From Letharia columbiana (lineage: Eukaryota > Ascomycota > Lecanoromycetes > Lecanorales > Parmeliaceae), in NCBI RefSeq assembly GCF_014066305.1, contig NW_023501042.1, positions 1,106,001 through 1,170,000 on the forward strand: a stretch of DNA of 64,000 nt. Direction: 5' to 3'. How positions within the stretch are numbered: the first letter of the stretch is position 1; each line of letters starts with the position of its first letter. The notes under the pieces were generated by a model. The model saw nothing but the letters and a program-made list of their open reading frames with translations. It did no database searches and was not told the origin of the DNA. This document shows positions 10,128-20,108 of the stretch, piece by piece. The position numbers and the translations under genes are program-made.

Positions 10128-10545
10128 TACGAGTTTAAGTTTATAAATTAAATTTATAATCTATTTTTTTAAATTAGAGCTATCGAGTAAATTTAATAAG
10201 CGATATTTATTAAGCGATATTTGAAATTCTTTATTTCTAAATAATTATAAGACTAAATTCTATAATTTTTAAATCGTTAAAATACGAAGTTTACGCTTTA
10301 TCGATTTTTTTAAGAGAATTAAAAAAGTTATTTCGAATTTAAATAATATATATCTATTTTTTTCTAAATTAAAGCTATCGAGTAAACTTTAATAAGAGAT
10401 ATGGAAATTTCTTACTTTTAAATAATTATAAGATTAAACTTTATAATTTTTATATTATTAAAAAGCGTAAACTACGATCTATAATGAAAATTAAAAATAA
10501 TTTTTTTAATAGAAATTAGTAAAGTTATTAAATAGTTAAAAGTAG
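10128..10545 (+). repeat. R610 repeat, copy 2, heavily RIPped
   Basis: The 5' end TACGAG, the RIPped palindrome and two subrepeats (each with the RIPped motif GAGCTATCGAGTAAA) can be followed against copies 1 and 4. The 3' conserved hairpin region is not found, and the right limit is approximate. This copy has lost nearly all CpA/TpG, unlike copies 1, 3, 4 and 5. Confidence 0.65.
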
Positions 10546-11950
10546 AATAAGAGATTTTAATAGTTATTATCGAAATATATTATCTAACTAAATTAAAAGA
10601 TTAGTTAAGACGAGAAAGATTTATCGAGACTTAATAATATATATATTTATAATACTCTTTATAATTAGATCTAATTAATTAAGTATTTTATTTATTACTT
10701 TTAATAGATTATAAGTCTAAATTATAGAATATTTATTTAATATATTACTTATAAGCCAGCTAGCTTATTAATTAAGTATTTAAAAAATAGAGAAAAGCTT
10801 TATTATAATATTATATCGCTTAGCGATATTATTATAATATTAAATATCTAATTAATTTACTTTAAGATAATTTAATAGTACTTTTTAAGCTTCATTAACC
10901 TCTAAATAATAAGTTATACTTATTATATAATAATTATAACTCTTATAAAGATCTTACTATTACTATTTTTAACTATTATATTAAAAAATAAGAAATTAAA
11001 ATAAAGAGCTTAAGTATTAAGTTAATTAAAAATTTTGTTATATTAATTAATTAGTTAAGCGCTTTAAACGATAATAAGAAATTAAAATAAAGAGCTTAAG
11101 TATTAAGTTAATTAAAATTTTTATTATATTAATTAATTAGTTAAGCGCTTTAAACGATATTAATTTTATCTATAAAACGCTAAATCTATAAATAGAAATA
11201 ATATAATTATAAAAGAAGTAGTATATAAAAAAATATTTTTATTTTTTAATCGAAATATAGTTATTTTAGTTAAATAGATTATAATAAAATACTATTATAT
11301 TAATACTATTAATCGCTTAATTAACGAGTTATTAAATTAATAATCAAATATTTAGCTAATAAAGAATATAATTATTATATAAGATAAAGAATATAAAAAG
11401 TTTTTAAATTTTTTATTTAATATAAACTCTATATCTATCTAATTATCTTTAAATCTAATTATATCTTAAAAAAATTCTTTATCTAATTATATTAATTAAG
11501 ATAATATTATATACTCTAAATATAATTATATATTAACGTCTTCTCTTAATTAAGATAATATTAAATACTTTAAATATAATTATTTATTAATATTCTTCGT
11601 AATTTAAAATAAACTTAAAAATTATTATAGATTATATACGTTTATTATACCTTTAGATATTCTTTAAAAATAATTTTATATATTATATAATAAAGTACGC
11701 GCGGGTAGATATATCTTTAAGCGCGATTTTTCTCGATATAAACTAATATTAAATAAAGTTTAATATTAATTTAAAAAGCGTTTAAAAAGTTAAGAATATA
11801 ATTATATATCTATCTATTTCTCTAATAACTCTATAATTCCTAATAATTTAACTCGCGAGTTATTTCTCAAATTAATTAATAGCGAGAATCTCTTTAATAT
11901 TATTATATAATCTATTAAATTTAATTCTCTTATAAGCTCTTAATTTCTTT
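10546..11950. other. RIP-degraded DNA of unknown origin
   Basis: About 1.4 kb of A+T-rich DNA without readable frames. It contains the 86-bp duplication listed separately and a second, looser direct repeat at about 11500-11620 around TTAATTAAGATAATATTA. I could not assign a transposon class on either strand. Confidence 0.4.
10987..11158. repeat. Tandem duplication, two 86-bp units
   Basis: Units 10987-11072 and 11073-11158 are almost identical, from AATAAGAAATTAAAATAAAG to GCGCTTTAAACGAT. The few differences are one deletion and a G/A change. Duplication after RIP, or RIP acting equally on both, would explain the near identity. Confidence 0.85.
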
Positions 11951-12583
11951 ATACATCTGCAAATCTGAAAAGTTCCTGCAAAATTTGAAATTGCTGATCG
12001 CGCGTTTGTCGCGGAAATTACAAAATCCGTTGAATTAGTAAATCTAATTAGAATCCGTCTAAATTCTATCGATTTAGTAAATCTAATTAGAATCTATCTA
12101 AATTCCGCCGATTTAATAACTATTTTAATCTTTTCTATTAGTTCTATTAGTTTAGTAGTAATATATATAAAAAAAGAAAAGTTCTAATAATCGACGTTGC
12201 GATAATAAGATTTTACGATAATAAATATTAACGCTAACTCAAATTTGACTACGAAATTAAATAATTTAATAAAATTAGTTATATAAGTAATACTCTAATA
12301 TAACGTATAATAATACGTATATTAATAATAATATATATTAATATTATATATATATAGAATAATACTTAGAGTATATTAAAGTGTATTACGTAAAATTTTT
12401 AAAGTTACTAAAAATTTTTAAAGTTGCTAAACTAATAGAACTAGCGGAAAGAATTAAAATAGTTATTAAACCGACGGAAAGGATTGGATATAGACAAAGT
12501 CTGCTAAATAGGCTAAATCGTGCTTATGGTACGGACCCGGCGGAAATCGTACGGAAAGGAACTTTTCAGATTTGCAGATATAC
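11951..12583. mobile_element. TIR element 3 (MITE), 625 bp, perfect 22-bp TIRs
   Basis: The inverted repeats at 11955-11976 and 12558-12579 are identical over 22 bp (outer end ATCTGCAAATCTG). They are flanked by the direct repeat ATAC at 11951-11954 and 12580-12583, a candidate target duplication. The termini and about 100 bp inside each end are not RIPped, but the middle is. An internal direct repeat around GAATTAGTAAATCTAATTAG occurs at about 12030 and 12070. It carries no transposase; a 77-codon frame at 12381-12614 overruns the right TIR and is unlikely to be real. The class is unknown. Confidence 0.8.
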
Positions 12584-13107
12584 TCTAAATAATATATTAA
12601 AGTTAAAGCTATAAATCTTAAATTATCTTTTATTATAGTAAAATTTTTCAAATAATAAAAAACTTTTAAAGAAAAAAATCGAACAAGAAAAGGCCCCAAA
12701 TTTAAATTCTTGGGATTTTTCTTTTTTTTTTTTTTAATTAAAAGGGGGTGGATTTTTTCTAAGTCAAATCGAATTTTAGCCCTAGCCCTAAGTCAAATCG
12801 AACTCTGATCGCTTGCTGTGCGTTTTTGACCTACTTCCACCACTACAAAATTGATTTAATCTATGTGGTATACAGGCACATATGTGCGGAGAGAGGCGCG
12901 CTAAGGCCTATTTGGAAGGTGTATTAAGTGTGAAGGATTGATCCGTAATAATTGCCCATAAAAAACAGAGAAAGGCCATGTCCTTATGGCAAGAAGTATC
13001 GAAATACCGGAAAGAAATGGAGACAACGTGCCAATTAGTGGTGTGAATCCCACAATATCTCCTGCCGCAGTGAAATCTTTCGAATAATGAAATAGCTGTA
13101 GACATCG
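12584..13107. other. Left edge of second island, no gene recognised
   Basis: Composition changes from RIPped to normal at about 12690. It includes a T-tract at 12721-12736 and a short direct repeat TAAGTCAAATCGAA at about 12758 and 12790 with CCCTAGCCCTAA between. A 65-codon frame on the minus strand (12908-13105) has no recognisable feature. Confidence 0.4.
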
Positions 13108-14250
13108 GACGGTTTCAATTCGTCCAAATATGCATCGTTCAATGTTCCTCCTGCAGAGGCCTAATTGGCTGTGATCGTCGCAGTAGATCCTCCTCTTGTG
13201 ACGTTATTGATGTACCATATGAATGCAGTGGGGATGATAGGCCAAGTTGCAGTGGGGATGACAGGCTAAGTTGCAGTGGTGTTCTCCGCTTGCTGAGTGA
13301 TGATTTGATGTGGAACCGTGGAGAGCATATAACGTGGGATCTTGGAGAGCTGAGCCGTGTTCTTGGTGCTGGGGGCCTTATTGCCGCTTGGTTTCTCCGC
13401 AGTGTTCTCCGCATTCGCCTGCTATCGTGACTTCTCTTACCCTGGCTAAGTGGATTGGTGTGAGACCGTGGAGAGTAGGCCTATTGTGTCACTGCTGCTG
13501 ATGACTATCTCCGCAGTGTTCTCCGCAGTGTTCTCCGCATTCGCCTGCTGTCGTGACTTCTCTTGCCCTGGCTGAGTGGATTGGTGTGGGATCTTGGAGA
13601 GCTGAGCCGTGTTTTTGACGATGGTGGCCTTGTTGCCGCTTGGTTTCTCCGCAGTGTTCTCCACATTTGCCTGTTGTAGTTCCTCCTCTTGCTCCTCCTC
13701 TTGTAGAGTATTAGACTGAGTGGCTAGCTGAGTGGCTGACTGAGTGGATGACTGATATGACGTGGGATCTTGGAGAGCTAAGCCGTGTTCTTGACGATGG
13801 TGGCCTTGTTGCCGCTTAGTTTCTCCGCAGTATTCTCCGCATTTACCTGTTGTAGTTCCTCCTCTTACTCCTTCTCTTGTAGAGTATCAGACTGAGTAGC
13901 TAGCTGAGTGGCTGACTGAGTGGATGACTGATATGACGTGGGATCTTGGAGAGCTGAGCCGTGTTCTTGACGATGGTGGCCTTGTTACCGCTTGATTTCT
14001 CCGCAGTGTTCTCCGCATTTGCCTGCTGTCGTGACTTCTCTTGCCCTGGCTGAGTGGATTGGTGTGGGATCTTGGAGAGCTGAGCCGTGTTTTTGACGAT
14101 GGTGGCCTTGTTGCCGCTTGGTTTCTCCGCAGTGTTCTCCACATTTGCCTGTTGTAGTTCCTCCTCTTGCTCCTCCTCTTGTAGAGTATCAGACTGAGTG
14201 GCTAGCTGAGTGGCTGACTGAGTGGATGACTGAGTGACTGGCTGACGATC
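13108..14250. repeat. Complex minisatellite array in second island
   Basis: Repeated blocks begin near GTGGGATCTTGGAGAGCTGA and continue through GCCGCTTGGTTTCTCCGCAG. There are two alternating unit types: one closes with TGTCGTGACTTCTCTTGCCC, the other with TCCTCCTCTTG followed by GACTGAGTGGCT steps of 8-16 bp. Blocks start at about 13336, 13587, 13760, 13938 and 14067. Unit lengths differ (about 130 and 180 bp), so reading frames change between blocks. On the minus strand the units encode recurring 'ENTAEKPSGNKA' and 'KNTAQLSKIP'. The array is not RIPped. Confidence 0.8.
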
Positions 14251-14543
14251 TAACTGAGTGGATTGCTGGGCTGATAGGGTAGGTAGTGTTGACTGAGCGG
14301 CTGGTCGAGTATCGCTGGCTTGGGAGGAGTATGTAGGGGAGGACGATGGCTATGAATCCGTTCGGGCTCTTTTTGAGGGCCTTCCAACGCGTTTATGAGT
14401 AGGATGGTATATGGGTAACGCGCGGTGTAGCTGGGTGGGCTGGGGGCGTCAGTAGGGGCTCTAAGAGGCGGGCAAAAGGGGTGTACGTGCCTGAAGCGTT
14501 TAGTAACGTTTCCGCGAGGGGTACCGAGGACGATTGTGTTCAT
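13900..14543 (-). CDS. Hypothetical repeat-rich protein, frame broken or spliced
   Basis: I do not recognise this gene. On the minus strand an ATG at 14543 opens 97 codons (to 14250), with a Pro-rich start including 'GTPRGNVTKRFRHVHPFCPP'. A second frame, open from about 14351 to 13900 (roughly 148 codons), is rich in Gln, Ser and Thr ('STQSATQLATQSDT'), then has a Glu-rich 'LQEEEQEEELQQ' and two copies of 'ENTAEK.SGNKATIVKNTAQ'. The two frames overlap by about 100 bp, so either an intron (a TAG acceptor near 14352 is possible) or an indel separates them. The 3' end dissolves into the minisatellite array with stops in every frame. It could be a decaying gene, or a low-complexity locus with no protein product. 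Confidence 0.35.
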
Positions 14544-14654
14544 ATTGGTGGAATTGATAGAATTGGTAGAGTGGTGGAAGAATAATGGTTACACAAACAA
14601 ACAGGTGGAAGGATTATTATTATCCGATCCCGGACGCGTTTGGTGTGACTACCA
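14544..14654 (-). promoter_or_regulatory. 5' flank of the hypothetical minus-strand gene
   Basis: About 110 bp of normal composition between the minus-strand ATG and the R610-like repeat, including short repeats of the type GGTGGAATTGATAGAATTGG. No promoter motif stands out. Confidence 0.25.
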
Positions 14655-14955
14655 TATTTGAATGTCCATTTAATCCACCAATAGTAGGCCAAACTTCATA
14701 ATTTTTACAGCGTTAGAAAGCGCAAACTGAGCTCTATAATTTACGAAATTATGAAGTAACAGCATCCGTAGGGAGCTGGTTATTTCAGAGTGTAAAACTT
14801 CTACACACAAATTTTTGATGAGGGAGCTCGGGAGGGCTAGCGGGCTGACTCAGCCGGTCTAACTAAAGAGCGTAGTGACCCTGAATTTATGATTGGCTGC
14901 ACATACAAATTCAAGGTTTTCTAGCTCAGCCCTACCTTATTCTTTTATATATACT
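14655..14955 (+). repeat. R610 repeat, copy 3 (3' half, diverged, not RIPped)
   Basis: The second subrepeat is diverged but alignable (GAAAGCGCAAACTGAGCTC, then TTTTTGATGAGGGAG). The 3' end is nearly identical to copies 4 and 5, with GACTCAGCCGGTCTAACTAA, TGAATTTATGATTGGCTGC and CTTATTCTTTTATATATACTGA. The element stops exactly where the RIPped duplicate at 14956 begins, which fixes its 3' boundary at or near ACTGA. Confidence 0.75.
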
Positions 14956-15226
14956 GATAATTTTAATTCGTCTAAATATATATCGTTCGATATTTCTTCT
15001 ATAGAGACTTAATTAACTATAATTATTATAATAGATTCTTCTCTTATAATATTATTATAATAATAATATATTATATTAATATAATAGAAATAATAAATTA
15101 AGTTATAATAGTATTCTTCGCTTATTAAGTAATAATTTAATATAAAATCGTAGAGAGTATATAATATAAGATCTTAAAGAGCTAAGTCGTATTCTTAACG
15201 ATAATAGCTTTATTATCGCTTAATTT
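14956..15226. repeat. RIPped duplicate of 13108-13394
   Basis: This stretch aligns base for base with 13108-13394 if C-to-T and G-to-A changes are allowed: GACGGTTTCAATTCG there is GATAATTTTAATTCG here, and CTGCAGAGGCC is CTATAGAGACT. It is cut by the 5' LTR of copia A at 15227. Near its end it resembles the later minisatellite units (AACGATAATAGC for GACGATGGTGGC). It is direct evidence that the second-island locus is duplicated and that one copy was mutated and the other not. Confidence 0.9.
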
Positions 15227-15391
15227 TATTGAAATTCGAATCACGTAACTCTTAGCGTCTTGGCGGTCACGTGACTACGTCACGTGACTACGTCACGTAA
15301 CACGTCTTAGCGCGTTTATATTAAATTACTCTTTTCTTTTATAGAACTCTATAGTTAATATAACTAAGTATCTTATCTTTATATTTTAATA
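15227..15391 (+). repeat. Copia A 5' LTR (165 bp)
   Basis: It starts TATTGAAATTCG (RIPped TGTTGAAATTCG) and ends ATTTTAATA. The primer-binding site GATTATAAATTT (from GGTTATGAGCCC, initiator tRNA-Met) follows at 15392. It carries four CACGT-type motifs in tandem, one more block than copia B or C, which explains its greater length. Confidence 0.9.
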
Positions 15392-18300
15392 GATTATAAA
15401 TTTAGATTATATTTAATAACTATTTTAATAATAGTATAATCTATCGCTATAGTTACGATTATCTTTAAATATTTATATCTATTATAATAAAGATAATTAT
15501 AACTATAGAAGACTTTATTAACCTTCTTAATATAAGAAATTTTTATTTTAAAATAGTTATTTTAGACTTAAATAGCTATAATTCGCTTATAATTTAAAGG
15601 CTAAAGACTATTATTTAAGCGCTTTTACTTTCTAATTAAAATAATATAAAGCGAGTTAAGATATATTATATCTAATTAAAACTATCGAAATCGCTATATA
15701 ACTAATTAAATTATATTATTATTAAGATCTCTAAAATATTACTAGCTTTCTTATATAAAATACGCTAAATAAAAAGATAATACGCTCTTATTTATATATT
15801 ATAAACACTAAAGAATTAGATAATAAGTATTTAGACTTTATATTTATTTAATTATAAAATATTTATAATAAAGATTAAAAACTAGCTATTTTAGTTATCG
15901 CTAAGAGAAATATAATTTAAAAGAAAATAATTTTAGCTTCGGCGCTAATTACGTAGTTTTTAATTATTATTAATAAAAGTATATTAATTAAAAAAGTAAA
16001 AATCTTAACCTCGAAAATAAAAAGAGAAAGAAATCTTTATTATTATAAAGAAGCCTCGATGTAAATATTTATTTTAAAGATAAAACACTTTAATAGTAAG
16101 TAAATAACCTTATAATCGATCTCGATCTCGAACTTCAATTAAATTAATTCTAGAGAAAATAATTAAAGCTTTTAATTATTAAAATAATTAGTATAATTCT
16201 AGTAATATAATATTATATCTATATATAAGAGATAGACCTCTATTATTATAATATTTTTAAACTACTCTAATATCTCTAAAATTTATTAATTTTTTAATTT
16301 TTTAATAAAATATTATTCGCTATTTCGAGTATTAATAGATAATAAATCTCTATAAATAAAGATTTAAGCTATATCGAGTTAATCTTAAAGCTTAATAAGA
16401 CTTCTCTTATACGTTTAAATCTTTAATATATTATAAAGAATATTCTAATAGCGAAAATAAATATATATTAAATTTTCTTATTAATTTTAATTTAATATTA
16501 AAGTAATTAATTTCTAAGTCTCTATTAAAATTAATCTTTAATAAAGATTTCTTTAATTTTTAAGTGTATTTAATTTCGTTAATACTATCTATCTTAACTA
16601 TTTCTTTAAATTCTATTAATATATAAACTCTATTTTTAAATTTAAGCTTTAATAAAGCGAGCTTATTTAATTATCTAATTTATTCTTTAATAAAAAAAGC
16701 TTATTAAGTCTCTAAATATTATATCTTTTAAAATCTAAAATTTTAATCTTTTTAAGCTATTTTAATAATATTAATAAGTTTAAAAATATTTTTAATTATT
16801 AAATTTAGAAGTAATAATTCGAGAATAAATTAAAGCTACTTCGATTATAATATTATATTAAAAAAAACTATATAAAATTAATTATTAATATTATTAATAT
16901 TAAAGCTTAGATCGATAGCTAGTTATAGATATAAGATTAAATCTATATTATATTAAAATCGCGCTATAAAAAAAACTTATATTCTAAAATTAAGAATAAA
17001 ATTAATATTAAAGAAATTTAGAAGACTTTAAATAAGTTTAAACTCTAAAATTTAAATATTCTTAATTTTATATTTAAAAAAATAAATAATATTACTTTTA
17101 CGAAGTATAATAACGACCCTTAATTCTATATTAATAGATTTATAAAAATTCTAAATAAGGTTAATAATTTATTCTTAAAATTAAAATTTAATAAAAATTA
17201 AAAGATTTATCGCTTTTATTTAAGTTTAGATTTTTTATATAATTTATATTATAAATAGTATAATTAAAATTATAATATCTTTAAAAATAATAATATCGCA
17301 AAATTTAATTCCGATTATTTAATTTATTAATATTATAATTAATTCTATTAACTTAATTAATATTAAAGCTTATATACTAGCTATATTAATTAATAACTTC
17401 TTTATATATAATTTATAAAGCGTTATTATATTAATTATTATTAATAAAACTATCGAGTATAAGATTTAATAAAAAATCTATATTAATAACTCTTATACTT
17501 ATATTTAAACTTATAAATATTATAATTATTATAAAAAAAACTAATATAATAATATTAAATATATTATTTTATATTTTAAATTTAAGAAATAAAATAATTA
17601 TAATAGTAGAAGAGATTACGATAATTATAGAGATCGCGATAATTATAATAATAAAGATAATAATAAAAAAAGTAATAATAATAATTTCTCTAGCTCGAGT
17701 AATAAAGATAAAAATAAAAATATTTAAATTAATAAATTTATTATTAATTATTAGTTTAATAATATTAAGATTATTATAATATATATTTAATTAGCGATAA
17801 TATATAATTTTATAATATATATTAACTCTAATTTAAAGGATATTATATATTTTATTACTAATTCTTAATTCTTATAAAATTAAATTTATTATTTCTTTAT
17901 TAAAAAGAGTCTAAAGATTATAATTTAAATTTCTTTAATATTTATAATTATTATATTATCGTATTTATAATTTATTAATAATATTTATACTTAATATATT
18001 ACTTATAACTTCTTAATTTTTTAAATCTTGATTTTATTTAAATTATATTATTTAATTAATAAAGTTAATAGCTTAATTATAATTATTAATTTTAAATATA
18101 TTAAATTTAAATATAAAGATTTTGAAAGTAAATAAACTCTATATATAAAAGATATCTAATATATTCTTAATAGTGATTTTAATTTAATTTCTTAAAAGTA
18201 ACTCGAAGATTAAAATTATTCTTTTTAGCTTATATTTAAAAATATTAGAATAAAGAAATATAATATTATTTTTAGATATTAGCGTAATTATCTTTATACG

Positions 18301-18571
18301 CTAAATATATAAATAAAGACTCTTATATACTTAGTAATTATTAATAAAAATATCTCTATCTATAATAAGTTTATTATATTTATATTTATATTTAAATTTA
18401 AATTCTTATTCTTATTTATTAATACTCTAAATTCTTAAATTAATAAAAAAATCTTATATATATAATACGCTTATTATAATTATTTAAGATTTTAGAATTT
18501 TAAAAAATTAATTAAAATATATATTAAAGTAAATTTATCTATTTTATCTTTTAGAGATATATATAAATTAT
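15392..18571 (+). mobile_element. Copia A, first segment (gag, start of integrase), RIP-degraded
   Basis: Collinear with copia B (20109-23300) over its whole length. It holds the gag region (about 16300-17500) and a zinc-knuckle-like stretch at about 17515-17575, followed by the Arg/Gly/Asn-rich segment 17590-17700. The protease and early integrase region follow, up to 18571. There the element is interrupted by a LINE with a 15-bp target duplication. It resumes at 31945, is broken again by copia C at 32237, and ends near 39817. Stops throughout show RIP; it is inactive. Confidence 0.85.
18557..18571. repeat. LINE target-site duplication, left copy
   Basis: ATATATATAAATTAT, identical to 31930-31944. 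The uninterrupted site is visible in copia B near 23283 as ATATATACGAATTAT, which confirms that this is host (copia A) sequence. Confidence 0.9.
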
Positions 18572-19956
18572 TCTTTCAGGGGTGTCGCCGACGACGATGA
18601 TATATTCTGAGGGCGCTGGCAGCGGCGTCTTATTGGTAGTGCTCGAGTTTATATGTGATGCCTTAACGTAATAACTCTAAGGGCTTAGTATTTAAGGAAT
18701 TCAGCTATAGACTCTCAGCCATTTTTTAATAAAGTACTTTTATACCTCTATTAAATATTTAAAAAGAATAAAATAATTATATAATAGATAAAGTCTTTTT
18801 ATTATTCTAATAAACTACTTTACTTAATACTTCGCTATTACTATATTACTCTCTAAAATATATATATATTATAATATAAAAAACTTTTTTATTAGAATAA
18901 AGTAGTTAAAAGGAGTAATAATTAGAATCTAAAAACTAAGAATCCCGTTAGAAGATATATTTTAAAAAATTTAAATTAAAATATAATATAGATAATTAAT
19001 ATATTATATTAATTATTAATATAACGCTATAATATTAATATCTAATTCTATTAAGATTATTATAAAAAAGTTTTCTCTAAACTAATAATTTAAAATTATT
19101 AATTAATAATTTATTAAGAATTAGTTAAATAATAAAGTAATATAAGAGAAAAGTATATTATTAGAGCGTAATTTATTTTTAAATAAGTTATAATCTAATA
19201 GTAAAGTAGATTTAATATCTATTAAATTCCGCTAATCTTTTCTTTTTTATTATAAAAAATATCTTAATTTAAACTCTTTAAAGAGATAGATTACTAATAA
19301 AGAGAATATTAATTAATATATATTAAAGAAGTAAAAGAGAAAGAAGTAAAGAAGAGTTAAGAAGAATAAATAATATAAGAAGAGATAGAGAATAGTAGAG
19401 GAGTTAAGATTAAGGAAAAAAAACTCTTTTTAACTTTATAAATTTTATAAATAAAATTATTAATCGTAAGACTACGATAGACTAATAAAAAAAAATCTTT
19501 TATCTTTATCGCTCGAAATATTAATCTTTAAATAAAGATGAGTCGATATCTTTAATTTTCTTTAATTATTAATAAAGAAGAAGATAAAGAAGATTTAGTT
19601 ATAGAAGATAAGCTTAATTTATACTTTATCTTTAATAGTAAAAAGCGAGATATTAAGAGAAGTAGCTCTATTAAATTATATTAAATTAAAGTTTAAATTT
19701 AGATTATAATCTTTATATATATTAATATAAAAGAATAAGATAATATCTATCTATCGTAATAAGAAAGAGAAAGATATTATCGCTTTAATAATATTGGCCT
19801 TTAAAGATAATAGATAGCTTTATCTAAAAATATTATCTAAATTATAAAAAAAATAGAATAAATTAATTCTAAAATAAATTATAAAGAGATTAAAGAAAAT
19901 TATAGAGTTTAAAAATATAATATCTATAAAATTCTATAACGTTAAAGACTAGATAG
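18572..19956 (+). mobile_element. LINE, 5' segment
   Basis: It starts directly after the duplication with TCTTTCAGGGGTGTCGCC. The first 150 bp, to about 18725, are G+C-richer and hardly RIPped; the rest is degraded. It probably holds the 5' UTR and part of ORF1, but I can read no domain. It is interrupted at 19956 by copia B. The last five bases, GATAG, are B's target duplication. Confidence 0.75.
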
Positions 19957-20108
19957 TGTTGAAATTCGAATCACGTGACTCTTGGCGTCTTGGCGATTAT
20001 GTGACTACGTCACGTAATATATCTTAGCGCGTTTATATTAAGTCGCTCTTTTCTTTTATAGAACTCTATAGTTAATATAACTAAGTATTTTATCTTTATA
20101 TTTTAATA
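19957..20108 (+). repeat. Copia B 5' LTR (152 bp)
   Basis: Begins TGTTGAAATTCGAATCACG and ends TTTTAATA. The primer-binding site GATTATAAGCTC follows at 20109. It differs from the 3' LTR almost only by C/T and G/A transitions. Confidence 0.95.

Noticed and set aside
12381..12614. 77-codon open frame
   Set aside because: It crosses the right TIR of TIR element 3 and is built of A+T-rich codons; not a gene.
12770..12800. Telomere-like CCCTAGCCCTAA
   Set aside because: Only two hexamers, one imperfect; too short to call an interstitial telomeric repeat.
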